Positions 36,347-46,024 of a stretch of 64,000 nucleotides of DNA are shown piece after piece (the stretch's first letter is position 1; every line of letters starts with the position of its first letter). The stretch is from Maledivibacter sp. GTDB lineage: Bacteria; Bacillota; Clostridia; Peptostreptococcales; Caminicellaceae. The position numbers and the translations under genes were made by a program. The notes under the pieces were generated by a model. The model was given only the letters and a program-made list of their open reading frames with translations, ran no database searches and was not told the origin of the DNA. The stretch spans positions 186,001 through 250,000 of the forward strand of contig JAOASB010000037.1 in the NCBI GenBank assembly GCA_025210375.1, read 5' to 3'.

Positions 36347-38494
36347 CTACGATCTCACTACCTCTATAAAAATTAAGTACATCAAGCTTATTGCTAAAAA
36401 AATTATGGATGTAGCCGAAGCTATTACCCCTGAATCGTTAACTAGAAAAGCTACTATACAAGAAATCAATATTCCCAGTAGCCCAATAGAAAGATTCTGG
36501 TATTTATCAAATATTTTTTTTGCAATGCCAAAGGGCCTGTAAAATAGGATACTTAAAAATATAAGCGAGGTAATCAGTACCTTACTCCATATTGTAACAC
36601 TAAACACCTTTATATTCATTGAAACTTTTCTTTTTATTATAGAAAAAATAGCATTTACTCCACCATTATTGATTTGTTTAATAGCATTGGCTAGATGGGA
36701 ATTACTTTCTAGAAGATATAAGTCCGCTAGTGCTATCAAAGCTATGCAGACACATATCGATGCTATGATATAAAAATAATGGGTAAGCTTCAACTTGGAA
36801 TTATAAAGCCTAAGTATCACAAACATAAATGCAAATACAGCGGTTATTGTCCCCCCCACATTGGCCCCCAATTTAGGAAATCCAATAACAAAAGCTATAA
36901 TAGCAAATATCATAATAGAGAAATTTTTATTTATTTTATATCTATCCAATAGGGCCATAGTAAAAACTAAGGATGACCCAACTAAAATCCCCATAAATTC
37001 ATTTCCTACCCCATAATACCTCGCTCCGATTATTGGATCATATCCTAGAAATGACATCTTAATCAATCTGGAGTTTAGAATAATGTCGGTAGTCAATAAT
37101 AAACAGGTCAAACCAGATAGAAAGATTATGCTGTCCATTGGTTCTTTCCTAATACTTATAGAAATAAATATCATTACTATAGTTATGATTATTATTTTTA
37201 TAAAAACATTAAAAATACTAGCTGATTTCCATAGGGGTAAAATAAGTAATGCTGCTGGAATAGCCATATTTGAAAGCAAAAAATACTCAAATACCCTATA
37301 AAATCTAAGTCTATGTTTCCCAGAAAGCTGAATCACTATAAATGCTATAAAAGAGACAATTATTTCATATACGGCAAAAGTAAATAATACCGACATCCTA
37401 TTTTTATAAACAAAGGCAGTATCATTATAAAGCTCTTTCATATATGAAAGTTTATCTTGCTTTCCCAATATATATAATGGTTTTCCTGTAAAATAATTTG
37501 TATTACTACCGAAATAAACAGCTATATAGGGAGCAATATCAATATTCCCTATAATTCCCTCTCTCCTCGTTGTATCAGAGGATATGACCCCTTCGTCTAT
37601 TCCACTACCCGCTAAAATAATTGGAGTTAACTTTTTCCCAGATGATGAAGCCGTAGAAGAAGGAGTTGGACTTAAAAGTAAAACCCTAGTATTTTCTTTA
37701 TCCAATAAGCCATACACCTTTTTTATAAAAGCATCTATATCACTTAAAACTTTAGTTTTGTGCTTTTCATACATATCCGAGGTTAGATTAGAACTATATT
37801 TTTCGAGTCTATATAAATCTCCAAGCTCTAAAATAATAATATCCGATTTTTCTAGAGATTCTTTAAAACCCTGTATCATTAACTCATAATCAGTTGCTAA
37901 GCCAAATGGATAATTAAGAGTTTTAACATTTGTATCATCTACTACCCCATAGTCAACAAGTCCATATTCATCCATACCCATTAGTACTCCAAGTCTAACT
38001 TTTCTTTCATCGGTATCAGAATTTCCAAGTACTGAAATCCCATTACCATTCAAGCCTAGGCTGTTTCCCAATGCTCCCACAATAGGATTAAAGTTATTCC
38101 TACTATTCAAATCCCTTAGTCTAGCTATATCCAGATTGGCTATTTCCTTATACCTATCCTCATACCCAGTACGTCTTTGATAAATAGAACGATTTCCATC
38201 ATCTAACTCTACCGACCTGGAAGTATAAAAGTTAGCTTCAGCCCTTGTTCCACAACCAATTGTAAGGGTGGAGCTATAGTCATTACTACTTCCTGAGGCC
38301 CTAGTATTCATAAGACCAATACCGTATTTTTCTGCCAAAGCCTTAGTAAAAGCCATATCTTCAATATCTTCAAGATCAATTTTATTTACTAAAAACACCA
38401 CAAACTTTTTTTCATTAGACTGGGAATATGAATAGAATGAACCTAAAACTATAAAAACACTTAGTAGAATCCCAAATTTTGTTGCTTTTCTCAC
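36347..38494 (-). CDS. polytopic membrane protein with large extracytoplasmic alkaline-phosphatase-like domain
   Basis: GTG start after AGGAGCG. A signal-anchor (residues 7-24) precedes about 340 extracytoplasmic residues (ANFYTSRSVEL, DIIILELGDLYRLEKY, RVLLLSPTPSS, TPIILAGSGI, GNIDIAPYIAVYFG) whose order recalls the alkaline phosphatase/phosphotransferase fold. About eleven membrane helices follow to the end. Closely linked to the aldo/keto reductase gene (24-base gap) and to ireB upstream. This arrangement is seen in clostridia as an unnamed membrane protein. An envelope polymer or lipid head-group transferase is a guess from fold and topology. Confidence 0.75.
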   Translation of the reverse strand: MRKATKFGILLSVFIVLGSFYSYSQSNEKKFVVFLVNKIDLEDIEDMAFTKALAEKYGIGLMNTRASGSSNDYSSTLTIGCGTRAEANFYTSRSVELDDGNRSIYQRRTGYEDRYKEIANLDIARLRDLNSRNNFNPIVGALGNSLGLNGNGISVLGNSDTDERKVRLGVLMGMDEYGLVDYGVVDDTNVKTLNYPFGLATDYELMIQGFKESLEKSDIIILELGDLYRLEKYSSNLTSDMYEKHKTKVLSDIDAFIKKVYGLLDKENTRVLLLSPTPSSTASSSGKKLTPIILAGSGIDEGVISSDTTRREGIIGNIDIAPYIAVYFGSNTNYFTGKPLYILGKQDKLSYMKELYNDTAFVYKNRMSVLFTFAVYEIIVSFIAFIVIQLSGKHRLRFYRVFEYFLLSNMAIPAALLILPLWKSASIFNVFIKIIIITIVMIFISISIRKEPMDSIIFLSGLTCLLLTTDIILNSRLIKMSFLGYDPIIGARYYGVGNEFMGILVGSSLVFTMALLDRYKINKNFSIMIFAIIAFVIGFPKLGANVGGTITAVFAFMFVILRLYNSKLKLTHYFYIIASICVCIALIALADLYLLESNSHLANAIKQINNGGVNAIFSIIKRKVSMNIKVFSVTIWSKVLITSLIFLSILFYRPFGIAKKIFDKYQNLSIGLLGILISCIVAFLVNDSGVIASATSIIFLAISLMYLIFIEVVRS

Positions 38495-38673
38495 TATATT
38501 TCGCTCCTATTAAAAGATTTAGAACTATACTTTAAAAACAAAATCGATAGCTTAAACTTTTTAGCTAATAAATAAGTATAATCCTAAAGCTGAAGAATCT
38601 CTTAGGTATAGGGTTTTCACAGTATAAGTCAAAGTCTATACTAAAATCCCTATATAGGATTCCAGCCAAAACT

Positions 38674-38949
38674 TTAATTGGAACTCTCTATATCTTCTCC
38701 TAAATAGCTCTTCAACAATTCCTCTAACAATTCATCCCTTTCAAGCTTTCTAATGGTATTTCTAGCATTATTATAGCTTGTAATATAGGTAGGATCTCCA
38801 GATAAGAGATATCCTACTATTTGGTTGACAGGATTATACCCTTTTTCCTTAAGTGAATTGAACACACTTGATAGAATATTTTTTACTTCACTATCCTTAT
38901 CTTTTTCGACGTTATACATCATAGTATAGTTATCAAACTTATCGTTCAT
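38674..38949 (-). CDS. ireB: IreB family regulatory phosphoprotein (UPF0297/DUF965, YrzL)
   Basis: 91 residues: [55 protein letters not shown] and [20 protein letters not shown]. This is diagnostic of IreB. In Enterococcus it is a Thr-phosphorylated negative regulator of cephalosporin resistance under the IreK kinase, and later work links the family to MurA turnover. It directly follows alaS, as yrzL does in Bacillus. GGAGGGAACTAT precedes ATG. Confidence 0.96.
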   Translation of the reverse strand: MNDKFDNYTMMYNVEKDKDSEVKNILSSVFNSLKEKGYNPVNQIVGYLLSGDPTYITSYNNARNTIRKLERDELLEELLKSYLGEDIESSN

Positions 38950-39032
38950 ATAGTTCCCTCCAAATATTTATTTGCTGTTTATTCTATTATTATACACTAC
39001 CTCCACAATTTCCTATTAATATTTTTTAAGGG

Positions 39033-39066
39033 AGTGCCTCAAAGGATCATATTTTGAAACACCCCT
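39033..39066 (-). terminator. terminator after alaS
   Basis: On the minus strand GGGGTGTTTCAAA pairs with TTTGAGGCACTCCC; TTAAAAAA follows, so termination may be partial, allowing ireB expression. Confidence 0.55.
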
Positions 39067-39071
39067 AAACA

Positions 39072-41720
39072 TTATATTGTAAGCTGTTTAACTAATTCCT
39101 CAACCTTTGAAAGGGCATCATCTATCTTTGAAGCATCCCTTCCACCAGCTTGGGCCATATTAGGTCTTCCACCTCCGCCTCCACCGGTAATCTTTGCAAC
39201 TTCTTTAATTATTTTTCCTGCATGTACTCCCCTTTTAACAGAATCCTCCGAAGCCATTGCCACTAGGTTTACTTTTCCATCCTTATCACTTGCTAATACA
39301 ATAAGACATGAATTTAATTCATCCTTCAATTTATCCCCTAGATTTCTTAAGCTATCCATATCTAGATTAGGTATTTTACTTGCTACCACATTTATTCCAT
39401 TAATTTCTTTACTAGTCTCTAAAATATCATCCATCGAACCACTTGCTAATTTATTCTTTAGACTTTCATTTTCTTTCTGAAGCTTCTTCATATCATTATT
39501 AAGAGTCTCAATCTTTCCTTCAATATCATTAATATTCGCCTTAAGTATGCCAGATATACCCTTAAGTCTATTATCTAAATATGATATATATTTATAGATT
39601 TCTTTTCCCGTTATAGCTTCAATTCTTCTTACTCCAGCTGCTACACCCGCTTCACTCAATATTTTAAACATTCCTATTTCACTGGAATTAAGGACATGGG
39701 TACCACCACACAATTCAATACTAAAATCTCCAACACTCACTACTCTAACGGTTTCTCCGTATTTTTCACCAAACAATGCCATTGCACCTATTTTTTTAGC
39801 TTCATCGATACTTGTGTTTTTTATGTCTACATCTAAGGCTTCAAATATTTGTTCATTTACTCTTTCTTCCACCTTTATTAAATCTTCCCTTGAAACGGCT
39901 TCAAAGTGAGTAAAGTCAAATCTAAGCTTTTCCGGTGTAACTAAGGAACCTGCCTGCTCCACATGGCTTCCTAATACTTCCTTCAATGCTTTGTGTAGTA
40001 GATGTGTAGCTGTATGATTTCTAGTGGTATTCATACGTCTTTCCATATCCACTATAACCTTTACTTCTTCATCATTTTTAAAACTACCTTTTACTACTAT
40101 ACCTTTATGAACTATATGTTCTATAGCTCCACTCTTTAATTTACTAGAATTAGAAACCTCAATTTTTGCATCCTCATTATAAATTACACCAGTATCTCCA
40201 ACCTGTCCACCACCTTCTGGATAAAGGGGTGTTGATTCAAGTATTATGCTTACTTCATCTCCTTCACGAACCTCATCAACCATTTTTCCATCCTTAATTA
40301 AGCCTAATACTGTTGTATATATACTAAAGTTATCATAGCCAATGAAATCCGATTTAGCCTTTTCACCGATTTCTATTTCGTGTCCAGATTCCCAGCCTAG
40401 TTCTTCCATATCCTTTCTTGCAGCCCTTGCTCTTTCCCTTTGCTTTTCCATTTCCCTGTTAAAGCCTTCTATATCTATGCCTATGTTTTCTTCTTCGAGG
40501 ATTTCTTTAGTTAAATCTAATGGGAAACCGTAGGTATCATATAGCTTGAAGGCTTCTTCACCTAATAGGATCTTCTCATCTGACAACATCATTTGGTGAA
40601 TATAATCCTTTAATTTTTCTATACCTTGATCAATTGTTTTCTGGAATTTTTCTTCTTCCACAGAAAGAATTTTCTTTATATAATCCTTTCTTTCTACTAT
40701 TTCGGGATAGGACTCTCCATATACATCCATAACCTTATCCGTAAGGCCAGCTAAGAAGCTTTCTTCAATTCCTAAAATCTTGCCATGCCTAGCAGCTCTC
40801 CTTAAAAGTCTCCTAAGAACATATCCTCTACCCTCGTTGCTTGGTAAAATACCATCACTCACCATAAAGGTTACTGCCTTGATATGATCGGTTATTATTC
40901 TGATAGATGTATCATCCTTTTCACTTTTACCATATTCCTTATTAGCGATCTCTAGTACACCATTTAAAATATGCTGTATTGTATCTACTTCAAAAATCGT
41001 ATCCACACCCTGCATTATACATGCTACTCTTTCAAGTCCCATTCCAGTATCAATATTTGGATTTGGAAGCTTATGATAATTTCCCTCTTCGTCCTTCTCA
41101 AATTGTGTAAATACGTGATTCCAAAACTCTACATATCTGTCACACTCACAGCCCGGCTTACAGTCCTTACTGCCACAGCCATACTTTTCTCCTCTGTCAT
41201 AATATATCTCTGAGCAAGGTCCACATGGTCCAGTTCCAATTTCCCAGAAGTTATCCTCTTTGCCTAGCCTAACTATTCTTTCCTCAGGGAAGCCAATTTC
41301 TTTACTCCAGATATCAAAGGCTTCATCATCCTCTTGATATATTGTTACCCATAATTTCTCAATAGGTAACTTTAAATATTCACTGCAAAATTCCCATCCC
41401 CATGAAATGGATTCCTTCTTAAAATAATCTCCAAAGGAAAAGTTACCAAGCATTTCAAAAAATGTTGCATGTCTTGCTGTTTTCCCGACATTCTCGATAT
41501 CACCTGTTCGTATACATTTTTGACAAGTAGCCATTCTGTTTTTAGGTGGTGTTTCTACACCCATAAAAAACGGTTTCAATGGAGCCATACCTGCATTTAT
41601 AAGTAGTAAGCTTTTATCCTTTTCTGGAACTAAAGGATAACTAGGTCTAACATGATGACCCTTACTTTCAAAAAACTTTAGAAATTTACTTCGTATTTCA
41701 TTTAAACCCATCTTTTCCAT
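39072..41720 (-). CDS. alaS: alanyl-tRNA synthetase
   Basis: 882 residues with all modules. The class II catalytic core has RPSYPLVPEKDKSLLLINAG, FFEMLGNFSFGDYFK, and PNIDTGMGLERVA. The editing domain has NHTATHLLHKAL and CGGTHV with zinc-like His/Cys ligands. The C-Ala part carries KITGGGGGGRPNMAQAGG. A Cys-rich insertion (GCGSKDCKPGCECDRYVEFW) near 190 is common in clostridia. Start ATG 41720 has AAGGAGGAAAA. A T-box leader of unusual length precedes it. Confidence 0.98.
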   Translation of the reverse strand: MEKMGLNEIRSKFLKFFESKGHHVRPSYPLVPEKDKSLLLINAGMAPLKPFFMGVETPPKNRMATCQKCIRTGDIENVGKTARHATFFEMLGNFSFGDYFKKESISWGWEFCSEYLKLPIEKLWVTIYQEDDEAFDIWSKEIGFPEERIVRLGKEDNFWEIGTGPCGPCSEIYYDRGEKYGCGSKDCKPGCECDRYVEFWNHVFTQFEKDEEGNYHKLPNPNIDTGMGLERVACIMQGVDTIFEVDTIQHILNGVLEIANKEYGKSEKDDTSIRIITDHIKAVTFMVSDGILPSNEGRGYVLRRLLRRAARHGKILGIEESFLAGLTDKVMDVYGESYPEIVERKDYIKKILSVEEEKFQKTIDQGIEKLKDYIHQMMLSDEKILLGEEAFKLYDTYGFPLDLTKEILEEENIGIDIEGFNREMEKQRERARAARKDMEELGWESGHEIEIGEKAKSDFIGYDNFSIYTTVLGLIKDGKMVDEVREGDEVSIILESTPLYPEGGGQVGDTGVIYNEDAKIEVSNSSKLKSGAIEHIVHKGIVVKGSFKNDEEVKVIVDMERRMNTTRNHTATHLLHKALKEVLGSHVEQAGSLVTPEKLRFDFTHFEAVSREDLIKVEERVNEQIFEALDVDIKNTSIDEAKKIGAMALFGEKYGETVRVVSVGDFSIELCGGTHVLNSSEIGMFKILSEAGVAAGVRRIEAITGKEIYKYISYLDNRLKGISGILKANINDIEGKIETLNNDMKKLQKENESLKNKLASGSMDDILETSKEINGINVVASKIPNLDMDSLRNLGDKLKDELNSCLIVLASDKDGKVNLVAMASEDSVKRGVHAGKIIKEVAKITGGGGGGRPNMAQAGGRDASKIDDALSKVEELVKQLTI

Positions 41721-41874
41721 AAGATTTTCCTCCTTGAAGTTTTGTTAATTTTTAAATGCTATTTTGTATAATATTTTGAAAACTAAGTTTTACTTGGGAC
41801 TCCATATATAGATATTTTATAGCTTACCCAATAAGCTGAAACTAAAACTTAGCCTTGCTGTTAAAAGTGCAAAT

Positions 41875-42397
41875 AAAAAAACCCTCATTCCTATATAAAC
41901 ATATAGGGACGAGAGTATGCCCGCGGTACCACCCTAGTTATTACCCTTTGGACAAAAGTGAAAGCCGTCTTTTAAGGTAATCTCTTAATAGCATTGTAAC
42001 GTATGCAAGTCGTTAGCTTCTAATTATACTTTAGGTTAAACCCAGATTATTCATAGTAAGTTTAAAAATATTTAGGATAGTTTTGATTTCTAAGGTGTTT
42101 ATCGAGTTCGAAGGCATACCAAAACGGTACGTCGAGAATTTGATGAATGCCTTAGAAACAAAAGGACGTAATAGATTTTTGAATTTTCTATGAATACTAT
42201 GGGTTAAAGTATATTTTTCAAAGCTAAAGCTCCAGAGCTGCTTCAGATACCCTTGATTAAAAGTCTTTCAGCCTAGGGATTATAAAAACTAACTTTAAAT
42301 ATCCCTACGTACTTTTTCTCTGTAAATCAGGTGTAACCTACTATTCTCCATCATAGCTAGTATAGAGCTGACAATAAACTCTCTATAATTAACTTTT
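41875..42397 (-). ncRNA. T-box riboswitch leader of alaS, carrying an inserted palindrome
   Basis: The minus strand holds the T-box AGGGTGGTACCGCGGG (41920-41935), then the terminator CCCTATATGTTTATATAGG with T7 (41875-41915). At the 5' end an AGTA bulge motif within GAGAATAGTAGG (around 42339) marks Stem I. Uncharged tRNA-Ala should stabilise the antiterminator. I could not fix the specifier codon (a GCA or GCT occurs in the Stem I 3' side). Between Stem I and the T-box a palindrome of about 190 bp (42024-42217) is inserted; without it the leader is of ordinary length. Confidence 0.88.
42024..42217. repeat. family D long palindromic element inside the alaS leader
   Basis: Arms of about 90 bp: ATACTTTAGGTTAAACCCAG, ATTATTCATAG, TTTCTAAGGTGTTTATCGAG and GTTCGAAGGCATACC on the left pair with GGTACGTCGAGAATTTGATG, AATGCCTTAGAAA and CTATGAATACTATGGGTTAA on the right. 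The mismatches are scattered. No coding capacity. It resembles a MITE or a REP-like hairpin. Confidence 0.8.
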
Positions 42398-42404
42398 TGT
42401 GTTG

Positions 42405-42433
42405 ATTATATATAATATGTACATATTTGTCAA
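42405..42433 (-). promoter_or_regulatory. alaS promoter
   Basis: Minus strand TTGACA (42428-42433), 17-base spacer, TATAAT (42405-42410): a perfect sigma-A consensus. The -35 box abuts the end of a family A repeat (42436). Confidence 0.9.
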
Positions 42434-42435
42434 TA

Positions 42436-42552
42436 GAGCAAATTGCATAATTACAATCCTCAAAAATTTACTACTACATATAGTCTTAAATCCCCTAGAG
42501 GCATACCACATTTATTGTGTAATTGTGCCAAGTTATAATTATGCAATTTCCT
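42436..42552. repeat. family A interspersed repeat, full short copy
   Basis: GAGCAAATTGCATAATTACA and ATAATTATGCAATTTCCT are the inverted ends, 117 bp in total, placed between the AI-2E permease stop and the alaS promoter. Confidence 0.85.
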
Positions 42553-42570
42553 AAATAGCGTAATGAGCCT

Positions 42571-43797
42571 TTATATCTTAACTAATATTTTCATTATATG
42601 ATTTAGCACTACCCTTATGCTGGCAGCAATTGGAACAGCAAATAATAGTCCTACTATTCCAAACAATTCGCCTCCAATAAGTAGGGATATAATAACAAAA
42701 ACAGGATGCAACCCAACACTGTCGCCAACTATCTTAGGTTGAATAATAGCACTTTCTATTTGTTGTATGATGAAAAATGCTACTATTACCCAAACAGCTT
42801 TAATGGGCTTGTCTAACAAGGCTATGGCCACTCCGGGTATAGCTCCCATTATAGGGCCAAAATAGGGTATAACGTTAGATATCCCTGCTATAGCTCCTAT
42901 AAGTAGTGCAAACTCAACCTTTAGAATCAACAAAGCAATTACGCTTAATATGCCAACTAATGCTGCAACAACTAACTGACCTCTAATAAAACTATTTAAG
43001 AGCTTGCTTATATCCTTAAATATGCTTATTACTTCAGTTCGAATTATTTTTGGTACAGATAATAGAACCTTTCTTTTAAAATACCTGGTATCCTTCAAAA
43101 AATAAAATGTATAAATTGGAACTAAAACTATTCCCACAATATTTGAAAAAATATTTAATCCCTTTTCAGTTATATCCTTAAACAAATCTATTAAATATAG
43201 CTGTATACGATTTAAGTATTCACCAAAAGCTACTTGGACTCCAATAAATTCTGGGGGAAGATTACTCACACTGTTTAAATATTGTATATAGATATTATTG
43301 GAAAATTCAATGGCTTCATTGGTATACTCTGGTAAAGATTCTGCAAATTCCTTAACTTCAACTGAAATTTTTGGGATAATTGTCATAGAAAATACCAATA
43401 GCAATAAAAAAATCCCTAAATATATAATCACAACGCTCCAAAACCTAGATAATCTCAAATCACACATTTTATTAACTAAAGGATTTATAAGATAAGCTAT
43501 GACTATTGCCCATAGTATAGGTATCAATATTGAAATAATTATGCTTCTAAATATGTACAAAAGTAAAATTATCAGTATAACAACAATTGATAAAAATATT
43601 ATCAACTTATACCTTCTATCTAGCTTGATTTTTTTTCTATAGACAACATATTTATTTCCAATATTAATCAAATAATATATTAAGAAAATTAAAAACAAAA
43701 AAACTAAGATATTAACTATTAATTTTGAAAGTATATATGTATAATCTAGGGTTTCTGATCCCAAAAACAATGATATATGACATAGTCTTCCACTCAT
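42571..43797 (-). CDS. AI-2E family transporter (YrrI-like permease)
   Basis: About 400 residues with eight hydrophobic segments. Family features are the pair of helices near the start, a long amphipathic stretch with EFAESLPEYTNEAIEFSNNI, GLNIFSNIVGIVLVPIYTFYF, RGQLVVAALVGILSVIALLI, GISNVIPYFGPIMGAIPGV, and SVGLHPVFVIISLLIGGELFG. Substrate is not predictable; some members export AI-2, others exchange sodium and protons. Bacillus yrrI holds the same place upstream of alaS. The start is uncertain among ATGs at 43797-43809, with no strong ribosome site. Confidence 0.9.
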   Translation of the reverse strand: MSGRLCHISLFLGSETLDYTYILSKLIVNILVFLFLIFLIYYLINIGNKYVVYRKKIKLDRRYKLIIFLSIVVILIILLLYIFRSIIISILIPILWAIVIAYLINPLVNKMCDLRLSRFWSVVIIYLGIFLLLLVFSMTIIPKISVEVKEFAESLPEYTNEAIEFSNNIYIQYLNSVSNLPPEFIGVQVAFGEYLNRIQLYLIDLFKDITEKGLNIFSNIVGIVLVPIYTFYFLKDTRYFKRKVLLSVPKIIRTEVISIFKDISKLLNSFIRGQLVVAALVGILSVIALLILKVEFALLIGAIAGISNVIPYFGPIMGAIPGVAIALLDKPIKAVWVIVAFFIIQQIESAIIQPKIVGDSVGLHPVFVIISLLIGGELFGIVGLLFAVPIAASIRVVLNHIMKILVKI

Positions 43798-43825
43798 AGG
43801 CATCACCATACAATCATATTTTTTT

Positions 43826-43858
43826 AAAAGCAGCCGTATAGCAACCAGCTGCTTTTAG
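43826..43858. terminator. hairpin between the 61-aa gene and the AI-2E permease gene
   Basis: AAAAGCAGC and GCTGCTTTT pair across 13 bases. The T-run is part of the stem; termination strength is uncertain. Confidence 0.45.
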
Positions 43859-43869
43859 CTTAAGCCTCT

Positions 43870-44055
43870 TTACCTAAACATATTCATATTTGTTACTGCT
43901 TCCATTGCTCTAGAAGCATTTCTAGCCATTTTCATTCCTTTTCTCATCATTTTTCGTCTTTGTCTTGGTGTAGATCTATTCAAAGCATACATTCCTGCTG
44001 TAACACCTAATACACTTCCAGCTATGACACCAGTCATGAACCTATTGTTGTTCAT
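43870..44055 (-). CDS. small basic protein, YrzQ/DUF3918-like position
   Basis: 61 residues: MNNNRFMTGVIAGSVLGVTA, a short hydrophobic N-terminal helix, then a very basic stretch (STPRQRRKMMRKGMKMARNA) and MEAVTNMNMFR. Likely membrane-tethered with a positively charged cytoplasmic tail. It lies between the PRC-barrel and AI-2E genes, as yrzQ lies between yrrD and yrrI neighbours in Bacillus. Function unknown. AAGGAGTGTAAAC precedes the ATG. Confidence 0.7.
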   Translation of the reverse strand: MNNNRFMTGVIAGSVLGVTAGMYALNRSTPRQRRKMMRKGMKMARNASRAMEAVTNMNMFR

Positions 44056-44156
44056 TAGTTTACACTCCTTTAGATTTATTATATATATTGCCCATATATA
44101 GAGAGTTCAAATTAAATTCTCCATTTAAATCCCTATATATTTATTTTGTGGAGAAT

Positions 44157-44696
44157 TTAATGTTCTAATTCAAGTAATTTTTTCAAGCCTCCTACGTTTC
44201 TCAAAATGCTATTTTTTATGTCTTTCAATATGAACACCTTATTTTTTTCAAATCTAATTGAATTATTAAATGGAAGAATCTCTATCCCATTAAAAATGTC
44301 ATCAACTAAACCATTGGTAATAACAAAGCCTAATATATTTCCACTTTTTTCTTCAAATATTATATCCTTTATAAAACCTAGCAAATTTTCATCTTCTCCT
44401 ACGACTTCGGTTCCTGAGATCATTTCATTTTTTTTGATAAAATTATTTTGAAAATCAAAATTATTCATATGCTGCATATTTTTTTTAAATTTTACTATTA
44501 CTTTATTTTTATTTATTCCATAGATACTATTAAATGGTATAACTCTAGTATGATGTATTAAACTGCCGTGATCGACAACTAAACCCACTACACAAAATGA
44601 GTTCAAATCCAGGATAGCGTCCTTAACCTCTCCTCTAAACTTTCTTTGTTCAGTACATACTATAGGAAAACCAATTATATCGCTTACTTTTAACAT
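44157..44696 (-). CDS. double PRC-barrel protein (YrrD-like)
   Basis: 179 residues with two PRC barrels: residues 1-70 (MLKVSDIIGFPIVCTEQRKF, RGEVKDAILDLNSFCVVGLV, RVIPFNSIYGINKNKVIVK) and 90-165 (MISGTEVVGEDENLLGFIKD, GNILGFVITNGLVDDIFNG, LPFNNSIRFEKNKVFIL). PRC barrels take part in RNA processing or electron-transfer assembly; this type resembles YrrD of Bacillus, placed upstream of the alaS region. GCGTGGTGATAAA precedes ATG. Confidence 0.85.
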   Translation of the reverse strand: MLKVSDIIGFPIVCTEQRKFRGEVKDAILDLNSFCVVGLVVDHGSLIHHTRVIPFNSIYGINKNKVIVKFKKNMQHMNNFDFQNNFIKKNEMISGTEVVGEDENLLGFIKDIIFEEKSGNILGFVITNGLVDDIFNGIEILPFNNSIRFEKNKVFILKDIKNSILRNVGGLKKLLELEH

Positions 44697-44830
44697 TTTA
44701 TCACCACGCTTTTTTCTTATGGACCAGTCTTTTTAGTTACAAGTTCCACGTGCCAGGTTGCAAGTACTTAAGCCATTCTTTTAAGCATCTCTGAAATCAT
44801 TTTTAAAGTTTAAAAGTATGTTTTAGATAT

Positions 44831-44988
44831 GAGGAAATTGCATAACTCTTACTTGGCACAATTGCATATGCGAATATCATCCTATATTTAATTGCTTAAG
44901 ATATAAGCATATTTGATGGTATAGCTTTGAAGATTTTTAAACTGCATGTAGTAGATGGTTTTTATAGAAAGTAATTATGCAATTTGCT
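44831..44988. repeat. family A interspersed repeat, full long copy, inverted
   Basis: GAGGAAATTGCATAACTCTT and GTAATTATGCAATTTGCT bound 158 bp that match the 21670 copy in reverse orientation, including CATCCTATATTTAATTGCTT. It lies in the 393-base gap after the conserved core, at the border of the spore-surface island. Confidence 0.88.
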
Positions 44989-45011
44989 AATATTATTATT
45001 TTCTCTTATAG

Positions 45012-45044
45012 GCAAAAAAATAATGCACCAAAAAGTACATTATT
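45012..45044 (-). terminator. terminator of the sulfotransferase gene
   Basis: AATAATGTAC and GTGCATTATT stem on the minus strand, followed by TTTTTT. Confidence 0.75.
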
Positions 45045-45089
45045 TATAGCCCTAATAATAAAGATATTATTTTATATTTGCTCTTTTCA

Positions 45090-45974
45090 TTATCTATTTA
45101 ATCCCTCCACAGTAAAACCTAAATTTATCACTTCATTAATTTGATTTTCTGTAAATATGCTTAAATCATTTTTCCTATATCTTCCTGACGTTCTAGGCTT
45201 TTGAGGTAAAGTATATAGAAATTTTTTTCTAACAATGGGTTTTTTTACTTCTAAAAAGTCAATCATTCTATCTATTTGCTTCTTAGGTTCTAAATATAAT
45301 TCATCAAATTTTAACAAGATAAAGTTATTCCCTAGAAGTTCTCTTCCTTTTCTGATTGCTTCTTTATTAGATTTTATCCAATAATTTAATGAAGCCTTCG
45401 GCAATCTTGCCCCATCATTTGGTATGTTTATTCCAAATAAGCTTCCCCAATTATGAAGCTGATATTGATTTTCACTAAACGCCATATCTAATCCATGCCT
45501 AATTACATGTATATACTTCATTTCCTTAAAATATTTGCTTAAATTCTCTAGGTATATATGGGAGTTGGGTTCTTTAAATCCCCATCCTAAATATTGGTTT
45601 AAATCAATCTCTTTATATTTTGGAATATTAGACAGTCTTTTATCTACCCATGCTTTGTTTTTGTTATCAGAATAAAAGTCTTTTATCATAATCCGATTTA
45701 TAAAATCCATGTCTTTTATGGATGAATCAAATCTTGTTGTCATTATCCCTTCAAATACTGTCAATCCCTTCTTTATTTCTCCCCAATTATTACAGTTAGA
45801 TAGATACCATCTTGGTCTTTTAAATAAAAAGGTAAATAACAGGTTGTCATTTGCATGATTTAAGTCACAGCCTAAATAAAAACCAATTTCTTTTATTAGT
45901 TCGGCAACAATCCTTGTACCACTTCCACCAACACCACCAATGACAATTGGTCCTTTGATTATATTATTTTTCAT
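45090..45974 (-). CDS. sulfotransferase-family protein
   Basis: Start ATG 45974 follows GGGAGGTATTTG. The 5'-PSB-like P-loop is GPIVIGGVGGSGTRIVAEL (residues 8-26). The 3'-PB-like motif is MKYIHVIRHGLDMAFSENQ (about 150-168), and a C-terminal EVKKPIVRKKFLYTLP region is present. The family moves sulfate from PAPS to sugars or other acceptors. No PAPS synthesis gene is in the window. It is next to a glycosyltransferase-like gene in the same direction (50-base gap), pointing to sulfation of a surface glycan. Some bacterial members of this fold have other substrates, so sulfation is inferred. Confidence 0.78.
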   Translation of the reverse strand: MKNNIIKGPIVIGGVGGSGTRIVAELIKEIGFYLGCDLNHANDNLLFTFLFKRPRWYLSNCNNWGEIKKGLTVFEGIMTTRFDSSIKDMDFINRIMIKDFYSDNKNKAWVDKRLSNIPKYKEIDLNQYLGWGFKEPNSHIYLENLSKYFKEMKYIHVIRHGLDMAFSENQYQLHNWGSLFGINIPNDGARLPKASLNYWIKSNKEAIRKGRELLGNNFILLKFDELYLEPKKQIDRMIDFLEVKKPIVRKKFLYTLPQKPRTSGRYRKNDLSIFTENQINEVINLGFTVEGLNR

Positions 45975-46024
45975 CAAATACCTCCCAGATAATCAAGAAA
46001 AAGAGTTTATATATATCCATTATC

